From assembly GCA_020744425.1 (NCBI GenBank), contig JAGMUV010000012.1, positions 682,001 through 746,000 of the forward strand: DNA of 64,000 bases. The letters are read 5' to 3'. The stretch is from Dactylonectria macrodidyma (lineage: Eukaryota; Ascomycota; Sordariomycetes; Hypocreales; Nectriaceae). Positions 42,892-53,598 of the stretch are shown here, one piece after another. Position 1 is the stretch's first letter. Each line of letters begins with the position of its first letter. The translations under genes were made by a program, and so were the position numbers. The notes beneath the pieces were generated by a model, which was given only the letters and a program-made list of their open reading frames with translations, did no database searches and was not told where the DNA came from.

Positions 42892-45800
42892 CAAGGGTCG
42901 GAACCACTACATCCACTCCACTTTTGGGCCAAGTAGAGTGGATGGACCATTTTTAGGCAATTACAAAGTGGATGTAGCACACTTTCGACCGGAGTGGAAT
43001 GGATGTACACACGTGGATTTATAAGTGGATTTATAGTGGATCTTTGAGGCTCTTCACAACCTCGTCGGTGCCTATTCAGCCTCACTTTCAGACGTTGACA
43101 CTAACTCTTCAACCTGTTGCTGCTGTGATGAATCGTCAACCTCGCTGGCGCTGTTCTCGCCCTCCAATAGCCATTTTGACTCAGCAAGTGCCAGCTCGTC
43201 CTCGCTTAGAGTCACGCAGCCGGCATCCAGCTTGCTTTCAAGGTGTGACTTAAGCAATGGATCCAGGTCCTTGATAAGGCCAGCACGGTACCAAGAGCGT
43301 AAAACTTGACAAATGGCGATAATCTCAGCATCTAGGTTCGTACGCAACCCCGAGACCATCTTGCCAGCGGCTGAAAATAACCTCTCACACTCGGCTGACA
43401 TCGGCTGGATCGTCAGGAAGTCCAAGGCCATCCTGGATAACCGAGGATATCTGCTTTGCTTAGTTATCCAGTAACCAATTGGATCACGAACGTCGCCGTC
43501 GCTGGCCTCACGATCCGTCTGCCACGCTTGGTACTCGTCACCAACAATAATTGCTGCGTATGCTGGTTTTGAGTTCGGCAGACGACTGTTCTTCTCGAAG
43601 GGGTTGAAAAACCGAGGTCTTTTTGCCGGTGGCTCGTCGTCGCCTCTGCTGCTGCTGGTTCTAACCTCGAGATGAGCGTAATCGGACAGCCAGACGTCGG
43701 CAACCATCTCTTTTGCCTTTTCAACCCAGCTGGGCTTATGAGCCCACGTTTCATCAAACCAGTCCCAACGATAAGCTGGATGGAGCGCCATAGCCGTATA
43801 GTAGATGGGCGTCTCATCCAGCCGCCGATAATATTCATCCAGCTTATCCCAAGCAAGGTTGATTCCGATGCGGAAGTGCTCCGGATCAGGAAAATCAGCA
43901 GCAAGCTGCTTATATTCTTCCAATGTGTTAAGCAGCAACTCCTAGCCAAGCACCACGTCCCAGATATTGCCATAGGAGCCAGTCCAGCCTTGCTTACGCC
44001 TGCGGATGTGTCCATCACCCTCAAGCGTCTTTACCACGGTCTCAAAAACAGTCAGAATAGCCTCCAAATGGTAAAGAACCTCCCAGTCTTTGTCCGTTAG
44101 CTGATTCTCGTCTCGGAGGATGCGTGGATTTTTCGCCAACTTGGCTTGTGTCACTTGGCCAGTCTTTTTAGACCGATTTTCGTCCTCCCACTGCGCCCTA
44201 TACTTGATCAGTAGGAGTTCGACAGAGGTTTTCAACCGTAGAGCCCTGCGGATCATGTAGAGTTATGACAGCCAACGCGTGTCGTTATCGATAATTAGCT
44301 TGAGTGGTTTCTTCGATTGGAGTTTAAGGGTGGTGGCGCGATTAATTTCGTCCTGTTAGATATACCGAGTTAATATGAGACGAATAGGATTTAGTTAAAC
44401 CGCTTACCCTCTGGACCTCCTTGAACAAGTAAATCAGCCGGTGGCTAATACGCACATCAACTACGATATTGTGTAACTTGCCAACTGGTCCTTTTTTGCG
44501 CCATTGAGCGTATTCAGTATCAGATAACGCTTCTGCGCCTGACAATTGCTTCTCGAACGCGTCGGCGTTTTTGCCAAATAAGAGCGCCTTGGCTGATAAG
44601 TTAATTGTGTGGCCAATACAACGTCCTCGGCGCAGTCGGCCATCAAACCCAAGTTCAGCACCAATGACCTCCATAGCAGTATCGTTGTTTTCTGCATTGT
44701 CAAGCGTGAAATAGCCAACCTTCTCTGGACCCACGCCAAGAGTGTGTAGGACGTCGAGAACCTCCCCACCGATCGTTGAGCCGAAGTGACGATGAGCCTC
44801 TGGAACTCCAATCATGATTTTGCATGGCCGATTCTTCTCGTCTCTGAAAAAACAAGCAATGCCATAGAGGGCAAGCTTATTTCGAGACGTCCAGCCATCA
44901 AATGAAATATGAAGGGCTCCAGGGGAGTTCCTCAGCACCTCGATAACCGTCTGCTTGTGGCGGTTATACTCTTGAATGATCTTATATCGGACAGCCGTGG
45001 CAGTCAAATTGGCGTGTTGGATGGAAACGGAGGGATTCAAATAGTCGAAGATTTCGCGGAGGATGGGGTTCTCGGCGAAGGAAAAGGACTGGTTGCTACT
45101 GACGATTAACTCGACTAGCATACGCTGAAAGTGTTGCTTATCAAAGCGTGAGATGAAGCTATTCGCGATATTCTGTTCCGCAGGCTTGTTGACGTCCAGT
45201 TTCAAAACAGAGGCAATAGTTAGCTGGTTCGATTTCAGTGCGCCTTCGGATTTGAGCTGTGCTGTGCTCTTTTTCTCTCCCTCTGGTGCTGGTGTTTTGT
45301 GCTCACGCCATAGATGATTTGCCGCGTTCTGGAGACCTGGAGAGGTAAAACTCGCGATAATGGGACGATTTCTGAGGATACAGTCCTTGCAAGCCCATTT
45401 GCGTAAGCCATGACGTTGAATATCATAGCCAAAGTCCCACAGCCAAGAGCTAGTATCACGAGCGCGTTCTGACCAATTCCAGCCTCTGAAATGGCGAAAA
45501 AGACGGTCTTCGAGCTGCTGCTGTTGGCCTGGTTGGCCTGGCTGGTTGGCTGACATCAAATTTTTTTTGGGGCAAAAACAAAGCAGGAAATCTGTAGAAA
45601 ACGCGCTCAATAGGGGTAGTTTCTCGTCGAATGTTATTAGATTAGCTGTAGGGGTGATCAACCTCGGCTAACTCGGGTCCAGGTACCTCGATTTAATAGG
45701 CAGTCATATACAAAAATAAGTACTATGAACCATATAGGGTCAGGGAATATCCCACTGTACCTAAATCCACCTAAATCCACTCCATTACATCCACTTTCGT

Positions 45801-45913
45801 GTCCAAGTGTAGTGGATTATTACGTAATCTGAGCGCCGACAAGTGGATGTAATAGAGATGGGCCACTTATATGTGGTCCACGTGGATTTACAGTGTAGTG
45901 TGTTCGAGCCTTG
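42892..45913 (-). mobile_element. hAT element copy 2 (about 3.0 kb)
   Basis: The ends are CAAGGGTCGGAAC (from 42892) and, reversed, CAAGGCTCGAACAC (to 45913). Subterminal ATCCACT motifs are numerous on both sides. Eight-base flanks differ (GAACTTGC on the left, TGCCTAGC on the right), and only the left side is ABC-transporter sequence. The copy therefore sits at a rearrangement point or lost one flank. Confidence 0.85.
43072..45556 (-). pseudogene. hAT transposase copy 2 with one nonsense codon
   Basis: Exon 1 (45556-44408) and exon 2 (44352-43072) flank a 55-bp intron, giving 809 aa if the stop at 43941-43939 (TAG, TAT in copy 1) is ignored. The upstream frame is open to 45661, but MSANQPGQPG at 45556 is the likelier start. 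Domains are a BED-like zinc finger (WACKDC ... HLWREH), FDGWTSRNK and DNAENNDTAME. The C-terminal dimerisation block (MALDFLTIQPMSAECERLFS) lies after the TAG, so the truncated product would lack it. It supplies the complete sequence that shows where the gypsy LTR interrupted copy 1. Confidence 0.9.
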
Positions 45914-46226
45914 TGCCTAGCACAACAGGAGCCGTTGGAAGAGTGCCTTGAGGAATTGGCGTTTGAGGAATCGGCGTGCCCAGAACTATGCCCAGAACTA
46001 CTGTTGGCAGGCTAAGGGTAGGAGTGATAGGGGGAGGTCCCTCTACCGCGCTTGGGGTAGATGGACCTAGGCAGTCCCTGGAGTACGGGCGCCAGACCAC
46101 GGAATAAAGCAGGCATGGCAGGAGGCTGTGAGCCGTTTACAGACGCGAGCGTTGGCGCAGTCCGCCTTGGAGGCGTCAGGTTAGCTAGAGAATCGGTCCT
46201 TTTCGTGGCTCTGCGTGGCGATAGTC
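45914..46226. other. No recognisable gene
   Basis: The minus-strand frame at 45888-46245 may continue the cysteine-bearing frame below after a frameshift. No family was recognised. Confidence 0.35.
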
Positions 46227-46415
46227 TCAAGGCGATATTCCGCATGGCGGCAACGGCGGCTCGGATCCGGCTTCCCGTTCCCTTCGGCGTGCCTTACAGC
46301 TAGCACACTCGCCTGTAAACTTCGTAGGGTCCTTGACGCTTCGAAATTCGACTTCGGGCAGGTCTTGCTGGCAGGTACGGCAGTTTCGAACTGCCTGGGG
46401 TATATCGCCCTCCAT
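46227..46415 (-). CDS. Small cysteine-bearing ORF, function unknown
   Basis: The 62-aa frame contains two CxxC pairs (CRTCQQDLPEVEF ... CASCKARRRE) spaced like a zinc ribbon. Such short N-terminal zinc modules occur in several fungal repeat-encoded proteins, but I cannot assign a family. The neighbouring minus-strand frames suggest a longer degraded gene broken by frameshifts. Confidence 0.3.
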   Translation of the reverse strand: MEGDIPQAVRNCRTCQQDLPEVEFRSVKDPTKFTGECASCKARRREREAGSEPPLPPCGISP

Positions 46416-47787
46416 CTCGTATATATATCCACCTCTTACCCACCTAGACTGCTGGATATCGCTCGGGCAAGGAGGCTTCGCGACGGCTCACGTCCAGTAC
46501 CATGATAAATCTCGATAGAGAGGTTGTCTTTGAGGTAGTTAAATCAGGTCTGAATCATCAGGGAGGAAACTGCACTGCTTCCCGGAGGCAGGGTAACCGG
46601 GGAATCTTGAGAGGTAGGCCCGATGCGGGAGGTGATATGTGAACCTAGATACCGTTAGCAACCTGGTGGGTTTGATAGATTCGACGGAACAGGGAAGCAG
46701 CCGCCACGTAGGTTAGTGAAAGGATTGCATTGAAGAAAAGAAGAACCTGAAAGCTCTTGGAGAGCTTGCCAAGCTAGCTAATTACCTGGTCAACGCTCAG
46801 GGGTTTGTGCGGCTTCATTTGGTGGCGTTATCAGCGGACCAATTCGTGCGCGAGTTGAGTACAGGCCAGGCCAATTAGCCAATCAGAGGAGGTTTTATGC
46901 TCAATTCTTTCTGACTGAGTAAAACGCCCTTCGGGCTGAATTATAAATAGGGTGTTAAGACAGATATCACATGCTAGCAGGTTTCAGCCTAGTCAAAAAG
47001 CGTTAACAGGTTTCCCAAAGCAAGATCTGCAGAGTAGTGTAAATGAGGCAAGCAGCGACATGCAGGCTGACAGAGGCCATACTAAGCTTTTTTTTGGCCC
47101 TGGTAAGTTACTTCCTGGACAGAAGACGTACCCCCCAGTGCCCACTTTTCTCCCTGACACGGCAGTGGCCTATTAAACAAGTCCCCGGTTTATCCTGTCG
47201 CCCCATTCACCCACATCGCTCATACTTGCGGGGAACCCTGTGAGTTTGGGGCTGAAGGTGATTTGCCAGAGACATGGTCTAGCATACTGCAGTAACCAGG
47301 GTTCCCCAGCAGCGCGCTTCTGGAATATTCCGCTGCGTCATCCACGGCTGTTTAGCCCCCTGCGTCCCAACCAGAACACCCGCGAACCATGACTCCAGAG
47401 CCTTTTCTCTGTATGCATCCTCACAGACCAAGCTCGCGCGGCAGAGGAGACTTTCCCACAGACTTCCCAGCAGACTAAGACCGGGCGTCCGCTCGGAGTT
47501 CCACACCTCGTCACCCTGGCCTTCCCTTTCTAGCTAGAACATCCAGACGAGCTGGTCGGCGGAGATGGACTCCGACTCTGACAGACCTCGTAACTCCGAG
47601 ATTCCCTACAACTCCAGTATCTGACAGTCTTGGACGATCTTCTATGTAGTATCGAGTATAAAAGACCAGTCTCATGTGCTTGGTGTTGAAATATTTAAGT
47701 GGTCATCTCGCTCACATCTTGCTCAAAGTCTCATAGTCCATCACATTCAGCTCCCTTTCCAAGCCGCTTGTGGCAGAACCGTTGATC
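46416..47787. other. Intergenic, no gene recognised
   Basis: About 1.4 kb without motif-bearing frames. The right part (about 47600-47787) should include the promoter and leader of the MFS gene. Confidence 0.45.
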
Positions 47788-49410
47788 ATGGCCGACGCTA
47801 AAGAACCGCAGCCTGTCGAACAGGGTGAGCTTTCAGCAAATGAGAAGCCCACTGATGTGCACCATGAATGCATCCAATTACTCGCCGACTTACCCAATCC
47901 GGACGCTGAAAAAGCGACGAGGAACGAGCTGAAATTGTACAACTCCTCTCGTGTGCTCATTTTACGCCATTGTGTATTTGCTAATAGTGGCCTCTAGGAC
48001 CGCAAACTCATGTGGAAGGTCGATCTTTGGCTCATCCCCTGGCTCGCCCTGCTATACCTCCTCTCGTTCCTCGATCGAACTAATATTGGCAATGCTCGCC
48101 TTGCCGGCATGGAGCTCGACCTTGGCATGTCTGGAACTGACTACAACCTTTCTTTGACCATCTTCTTCATCAGCTATGCCGTCTTCGAGCCCCTTACGAA
48201 TGCCCTCTTAAAACGGCTTACGCCCCGGATCTTCTTTACTAGCATCATTGTTGGCTGGGGTACGATCATGACGCTCATGGGTCTTGTGACGAACTTTCGT
48301 GGCCCCCTCGCTGCACGCTGGTTTCTCGGCATTGCAGAGGCCGGTCTATTCCCCGGTAAAGAGTCCTGCATTCCCTCCCTTCAGGCAACAACTAACCAGT
48401 CATTTGTGCACCAGGTGTAAACTACTACCTCTCTTGCTGGCACAAGGGGTCGGAGATCGGTGTGAGGCTTGCCTTATTCTTCTCCGCAGCCGCCCTCGCT
48501 GGTTCTTTCGGCGGTCTGCTCGCTGCTGCCATCGCCCCAGATGGACGGCATCGGCGGTAAGCCAGGCTGGGCATGGATCTTCATTATTGAAGGTCTCGCT
48601 ACTGCCTTTGTGGGCGTCTTCTGCTGGTGGATGGTGTTCGATTGGCCTGAAAACGCTCGCTTTCTATCCCCCGATGATCGAGTTCGAGTCCAGCGTCGTA
48701 TCATCTCCGATAGGCAGGGTCGGACTGCCGAAGACTTTGATAAGCGACACATCTATGAGGCTCTAAAGGACTGTAAGACGTACGGCTGCCTCGTCCCTCT
48801 CTATGCCTTCTCGCTCTTCCTCCCCACCATCCTCGGAGGCATGGGGTACCAGGGAACCCACGCACAACTTATGAGCGTTGCTCCATATGCAGCTGCTGCA
48901 ACGGTCACTGTCGCCGTCGGCTTTCTTGCGGATAGAACCCGCTGGCGTGGATACCTCAATATGGTTACCGTCACTATAGGCATTGTCGGTTTCCTTATGC
49001 TAATATCCACGTCGAATCCCAAAGTGCAGTATGCTGGAACTTTCTTCGGAGCCATTGGCATCTATCCCACGATCCCCAATACCCTGTCCTGGATCGTGAA
49101 TAACACCGAGGGCTCGCTGAAGCGTGCTGTCGTCCTTGGTCTGGTTGTTGGATGGGGAAACCTAAACGGCGTCGTATCGTCTAATATCTACCTAGTCAAG
49201 CAGGCTCCTCGGTTTTGGACAGGTCACAGTGTGGTGCTTGGGTATCAGGTTGTATTCCTTCTTGGCGCCTCTATTTTTATGCATTTCGCTCTGGCGAGAC
49301 AGAACAAGCTCCAGAGAGAGGGCAAGATGGACGAGAAGTGGGATGCCATGACGGAAGAGCAGAGATGGGTTGCTGGTGACAGGCGACCCGACTTCACCTA
49401 TACGATTTAG
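47788..49410 (+). pseudogene. Dal5-type MFS transporter (allantoate permease family), one-base frameshift
   Basis: Exons are 47788-47952, 47998-48355 and 48415-49410, with introns of 45 and 59 bp. The product has 12 predicted membrane helices, LIPWLALLYLLSFLDRTNIGNA (TM1 signature), FISYAVFEP and RWFLGIAEAGLFPG followed by VNYYLSCWHKGSE. Helices from TM7 on are complete to DFTYTI. In exon 3 the frame changes at 48535-48538, where four Cs occur: GLLAAAIA must pass to QMDGIGGKPGWAW, which needs three. Removing one base gives 505 aa, the normal family size. Dal5-type carriers take up organic anions such as allantoate, ureidosuccinate or nicotinate at the plasma membrane. The substrate here is unknown. 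If the extra C is a sequencing error, the gene is intact. Confidence 0.88.
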
Positions 49411-50488
49411 TCGGGTGGAAAGGGGGCGATTGAGTCAGAGGAGTCTGATTCTTTGAACTCAACGTAGCTACACCTGTTAGAACCCCCCATACCTTGAGAT
49501 AAATTGAGGCTCTGCACCCACGTTGCTACACTTGCGACACAGTGCAGTGATTGTACGATGTCGGCGTTTTCGATATCCAAATGCGAGTCTGCTAAGCAAC
49601 GCCATAAAAAGCCCTTGCAAGAGGTCGAGGATCTAAGCTGTGTGAGCCCCGTGTCAGACTTCGTAATGCTGACCGATTCACTTGGACTCCGGAGGACAGC
49701 CAAGCCCGCCCAAGCGTTCACCTCACCTTCGTATTTATTAATGTAGTTTAGTGGCCGCAGTTTCGAAAGAGACCACGCTGCCATTGGGATCCTCTCTGTC
49801 AAGAGCAAGGATCACAACCATCGTGAATAGCTTTACGGTCAACTTGAACGCCACACCAGTCAGGCACGGGGATGGTTCAGAGCCGGACGTCAGGAATATG
49901 GACGTCAAGTTTAGAGTGTAAGGATGTCAGGAATACGGACGTCAGGTTTAGGGATGTCAGGTATGGGAACGTCCTTTTTGTGAGCTCATTGTACTGCGGG
50001 GCATAGCCTGCATCAATGCTTCAGATTCACAAAGCTAAATTTTGTTTTTTTGGAGAGAATACCAGGGCGTTGGGGGGGCTTTGAAACGTATTCACCAACT
50101 TTCTCCTTCGTGGAGGTACTCGCGGCCATGCCCCTGTGGCAAAGAATCATCAGGCACCAACTCTGCCACGCGTCAATCTGCTAAACGTGGGATTCAGTGT
50201 TTGATTGGTCTCTTGTAGTTGCCCAAAACTGTGTTATTTTGACTTTGTGACAGCAGCAACCCGCCCTTGGTGGAGCGGACAGCCTATTGATAGATAGTAG
50301 TTGCCCCGGGTAGATACAGGGCTCTTGTTCTTGCATAATAGGAACAGGCGGGAATTCTTCTTACCTTCTCCACTCCCCTAACTTAAGGATATGTTATATC
50401 CTGTCTCCAAAGACTGGAGACCCGGTCTGGAGTGAATGAAAGGCCTTTTGTAGGCGGGATTTGGGGTTTTTAACGTCGTCTTTCACTT
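49411..50488. other. Intergenic with short repeats
   Basis: It contains the second copy of the dispersed repeat (49799-49857). Between 49886 and 49972 there is a cluster of imperfect direct repeats built on GGACGTCAGG and GGTTTAGGGATGTCAGG. No gene recognised. Confidence 0.5.
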
Positions 50489-50749
50489 GTATCCCTTTGC
50501 GTGGCATAAGGGCACACTTGGCCTTGGCGACCCACGGAGGCCCGGGAGATCAACGGTACGCTAATTAACCTTGAAAAGCTGCGTAGCTATGGGCAGTAGT
50601 ATGTACTGTAAAGTATATCTCTAAAAGGTGCAACTTCTATTCCCACCTAAAATAGGTGGGCGCAGAGGTACCTTCCATTTATGCCATTTTTGTTGGTCTT
50701 GATCCCCGTCACTAGCGCAAGTGTGCCCTTATGCCACTCAAAGGGATAC
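50489..50749. mobile_element. 261-bp MITE with 32-bp TIRs
   Basis: 50489-50520 (GTATCCCTTTGCGTGGC...) and 50718-50749 are inverted copies with one mismatch. The short non-coding core fits a MITE. No target duplication is evident. Confidence 0.75.
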
Positions 50750-50959
50750 CGGTAGAACCTTCGAGAACCACCAAAGTTCATGCCTCTGGCCGGATTACTC
50801 CTACGGCTCGTGGATCAGCCCGGCTCACTCTCCAATGCGGCCAAAGATACCTGCACGTTGACGTCATGGAATGCCCTTTTCCAGACCTCGTGTTAAAAAC
50901 AACAACGGTCGGTACTCGACACCCTCCTTTTCAAGCAAGGGTTTAATTGCCTGTATTGC

Positions 50960-51060
50960 AGGGGCATACCATCCACCACCACTTAAAGAATCACCCCACT
51001 TAAAGCATAGCCCCATACAAAATCTAATATTTGATGCACATAGAAACCAAGTACCTATGT
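50960..51060. repeat. Diverged pogo-like terminal repeat
   Basis: The stretch resembles the left TIR of the adjacent pogo element (CCATC..., ACCAC.CTTAA, CCCATACAAAATC) but with many changes. It may be the end of an older relative into or beside which the pogo at 51094 inserted. Confidence 0.4.
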
Positions 51061-51093
51061 CCGTTAGAAATGAAATCACTCCGGGGTTCTATA

Positions 51094-53319
51094 CCATCTG
51101 GCACCACCTAATGGACACCCCCACCTAATGCATCACCAAAATTTTGACCCTCCCATACAAAATCCAATTTTTCAATTGCACCGCATTCAGCCAGAAATAA
51201 AGGTACCCTCAAACTAAGGCCTGTACTATATTGATTTTTTCATGAAATTTAGTATCGGCCTAACTTTTTCCCGTCCCGCCTCGTAGCCTGGTTCTCTAGC
51301 CGTTTGAAGTTTTTCGCATTTCACCTCATCCACCCGAGGCGACTCCATCCACTCAAGCCGAATTTTCACCTAAGTTGCTGTCGGAACTCCTTCTGCAATG
51401 GTTCATCGTAATTACACCGAAGATGACGTAGCTGAGGCTATATTCGATATCACTGATAGAGGCCTCTCACAGATAGGAGCGGCCGAGAAACGTGGAGTGC
51501 CTCGGTCAACCATTTCTAGAAGACTTTCCGGTCAAGCGAGCAGGAATGAACGTGTCCAGGCCCACCAGCGTATTTCAAAGAGCCAAGAGGAGATCCTCGT
51601 TCGTTGGGTGCTGCGACAAGAGTCTCTGGGCTATGCTCCCTCGCACAGCCAACTCCGCGCCTGTGTCGAGGCCCTCCTTCAACAACAAGGCGATAACAAG
51701 CCATTGGGTAAAAACTGGACCACCAGGTTCATCAAACGACACTCAAAACTGTCTACCAAGCTTGGAAAACGTCAGGAAGCCGCCAGATTTGACGGGTTTA
51801 CACCAAAGGCGGTCAATTGGTACTTCGATATCCGGGAGACGGAATACGGCTGGATCAAGCCTGAGAACACGGTTAACGTGGACGAGGGCGGCATAATGGC
51901 GGGTTTCGGTAAGTCCTCTATAAGTTCCCTATGGGGTTTTATAGGGCATAACTAATTGGTTGTCCATAAGGCTTGGACAGCCTCGTAATCGGGAGTTCCG
52001 ACCCGAAGAAGAAGGCGTTATTAAAAGGCGTCCAGTCGCGCACATGGACCTCGTTTATTGAGGCTGTTACTGCAACTGGCCGTGCTTTGAAACCGGGAAC
52101 TATATTTAAAGGAAAAGAGCTGCAGAAGCAGTGGTTTCTTCACGAATTCGAATTAATAGCGGACTGGCACTACATCACATCCCCGAACGGCTGGACCGAC
52201 AACCATATAGCTCTCGAGTGGTTGAAGGACGTTTATCTACCTCAAACGGAGCCTCGTGATGCGTCGGATGCGAGACTTATTATCCTTGACGGTCACGGGA
52301 GCCATGCGCAGGTGAGCCTTTTGGTGTTTTCGCCGCGGAGTCACCCTCTATGGGGTCGCTAACGAGCAGTCAGGACACGTGGATGGCGACGTGCTTTCTG
52401 AACAACGTCTACTGCTGTTACCTACTAGCACATTGTTCCCATGGTTTGCAACCGTTAGATAATGGAATTTTTAATGTTATCAAAGGTGCGTATCGGAAAG
52501 AACTCCAAAAGCTGGCTAGTTTGACCGATTCTGCGCCAGTTAACAAAGTCAACTTTATTCGGGCATACGCAAAAGCTAGGGAGGCGGGCATGAGGAAGGA
52601 TATTATCTTATCCGGCTGGAGATTTACTGGAAATTGGCCTATCAACCGTCACAAAGCTCTAACACATCCGGAAATTCAACCGGACAAAGAAAAACTGCTG
52701 GAACAGTTCAAGACGCCGAGCCCTCCTCAACTGCACTCAGATGATACGCCGAAAACGAGCCGGCAAGTGAGGGATATGGCCAACCACCGAAGTCGTCCGA
52801 CCAGGCGGAAGTACAGTAAGATCGAAAAGGGGTTGGAAGCTTTACAGATGAAGGTGGCCGTTCAGAACGCGCGGATTACTGGCCTCGAAGAGCAGATGGC
52901 CCAGGTGCGGCGAGGGAAGAAAAGAAAGGCGGTACCGAACCCGAACCGACGATTCATGGCTCTAGCGGAGGCTCTAGCGGCTGGAGAAGCTTTTCCTGAC
53001 TCAAAGAAGGCAGAAACAGAGGTGGATGTGGATGAGGAGGTTGAGTCGGTGATTGAGGTAGGTGTCGGGTTAGAGGACGAAAGTGAGGAATTTATGGTCG
53101 TAACAAAGCACTGCCAGCGCACACGCAGCGGTCGGGAGGTCAAAAAACCACGCAGAGAGTAAAATTTGATCAAATTTCTAGAAACCTTCTCCAAAGCATC
53201 ATTTATTAATTGAGGATTGGGCCTGTTTTTGTGGACATCAAAAATTGGATTTTGTATGGGAGGGTCAAAATTTTGGTGATGCATTAGGTGGGGGTGTCCA
53301 TTAGGTGGTGCCAGATGGG
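51094..53319 (+). mobile_element. Fot1/pogo-type transposon (2226 bp) with intron-containing transposase
   Basis: TIRs of 79 bp (51094-51172 and 53241-53319; start CCATCTGGCACCACC) are nearly perfect apart from a one-base difference at the tip. TA lies on both sides (51092-51093 and 53320-53321). The transposase is complete. The right flank is LINE reverse-transcriptase sequence. Confidence 0.92.
51398..53162 (+). CDS. pogo-type transposase, 546 aa, two introns
   Basis: Exons 51398-51908, 51971-52311 and 52374-53162 are separated by two 62-bp introns and join in frame throughout. The N-terminus (MVHRNYTEDDVAEAIFDI) is a psq-like HTH (GAAEKRGVPRSTISRRLSG). The CENP-B HTH (LVRWVLRQESLGYAPSHSQLR) follows, then DDE_1 with catalytic acids in NVDEGGI, ILDGHGSHA and LQPLDNGIFN. 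The last differs from the usual HTSHVLQPLD by HCSHGLQPLD. The tail has a coiled-coil-like stretch and ends RTRSGREVKKP. The related pogo copies here have no introns, so the introns are a difference of this lineage. No lesion is seen. Confidence 0.92.
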
Positions 53320-53320
53320 T

Positions 53321-53521
53321 AATCCATGTCGCTGCTAGTTGCAATGCTTGGTTCGGGATGCCATCAGGGCCGGGGGCCTTGAGCGGCGAGGCTTCTTGTA
53401 TGGCTCTCTCCACTTCTTGTTCTGTAATGGGCGGCATCGTTATCCGGTCCGGGTATGTCGCGTCTTCGATGTCGCCAATCTCTGCTTCTGGTGGGGAGGG
53501 AAAGAATGCAGAAGCGGTCAT
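53321..53521 (-). pseudogene. LINE (non-LTR) reverse transcriptase fragment
   Basis: The frame reads PPITEQEVERAIQEASPLKAP followed by GPDGIPNQAL, the conserved start of the reverse-transcriptase domain of Tad-type fungal LINEs. It stops at the pogo insertion point (53320). The expected continuation is not clear on the other side of the pogo. It is a relic. Confidence 0.8.
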
Positions 53522-53598
53522 AAATCCAAGAAAAACCTGCGCTAGTCCACGTTGGGAGCATCGCCATTATGCAGTTCTCAGCCCTATTCCGTCACATA

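Noticed and set aside
49886..49972. CRISPR-like array
   Set aside because: The repeats are short, imperfect, without spacers, and the genome is fungal.
52862..53320. Long minus-strand frame that includes the LINE fragment
   Set aside because: Only 53321-53521 has reverse-transcriptase residues; the remainder is the complement of the pogo TIR and transposase tail.
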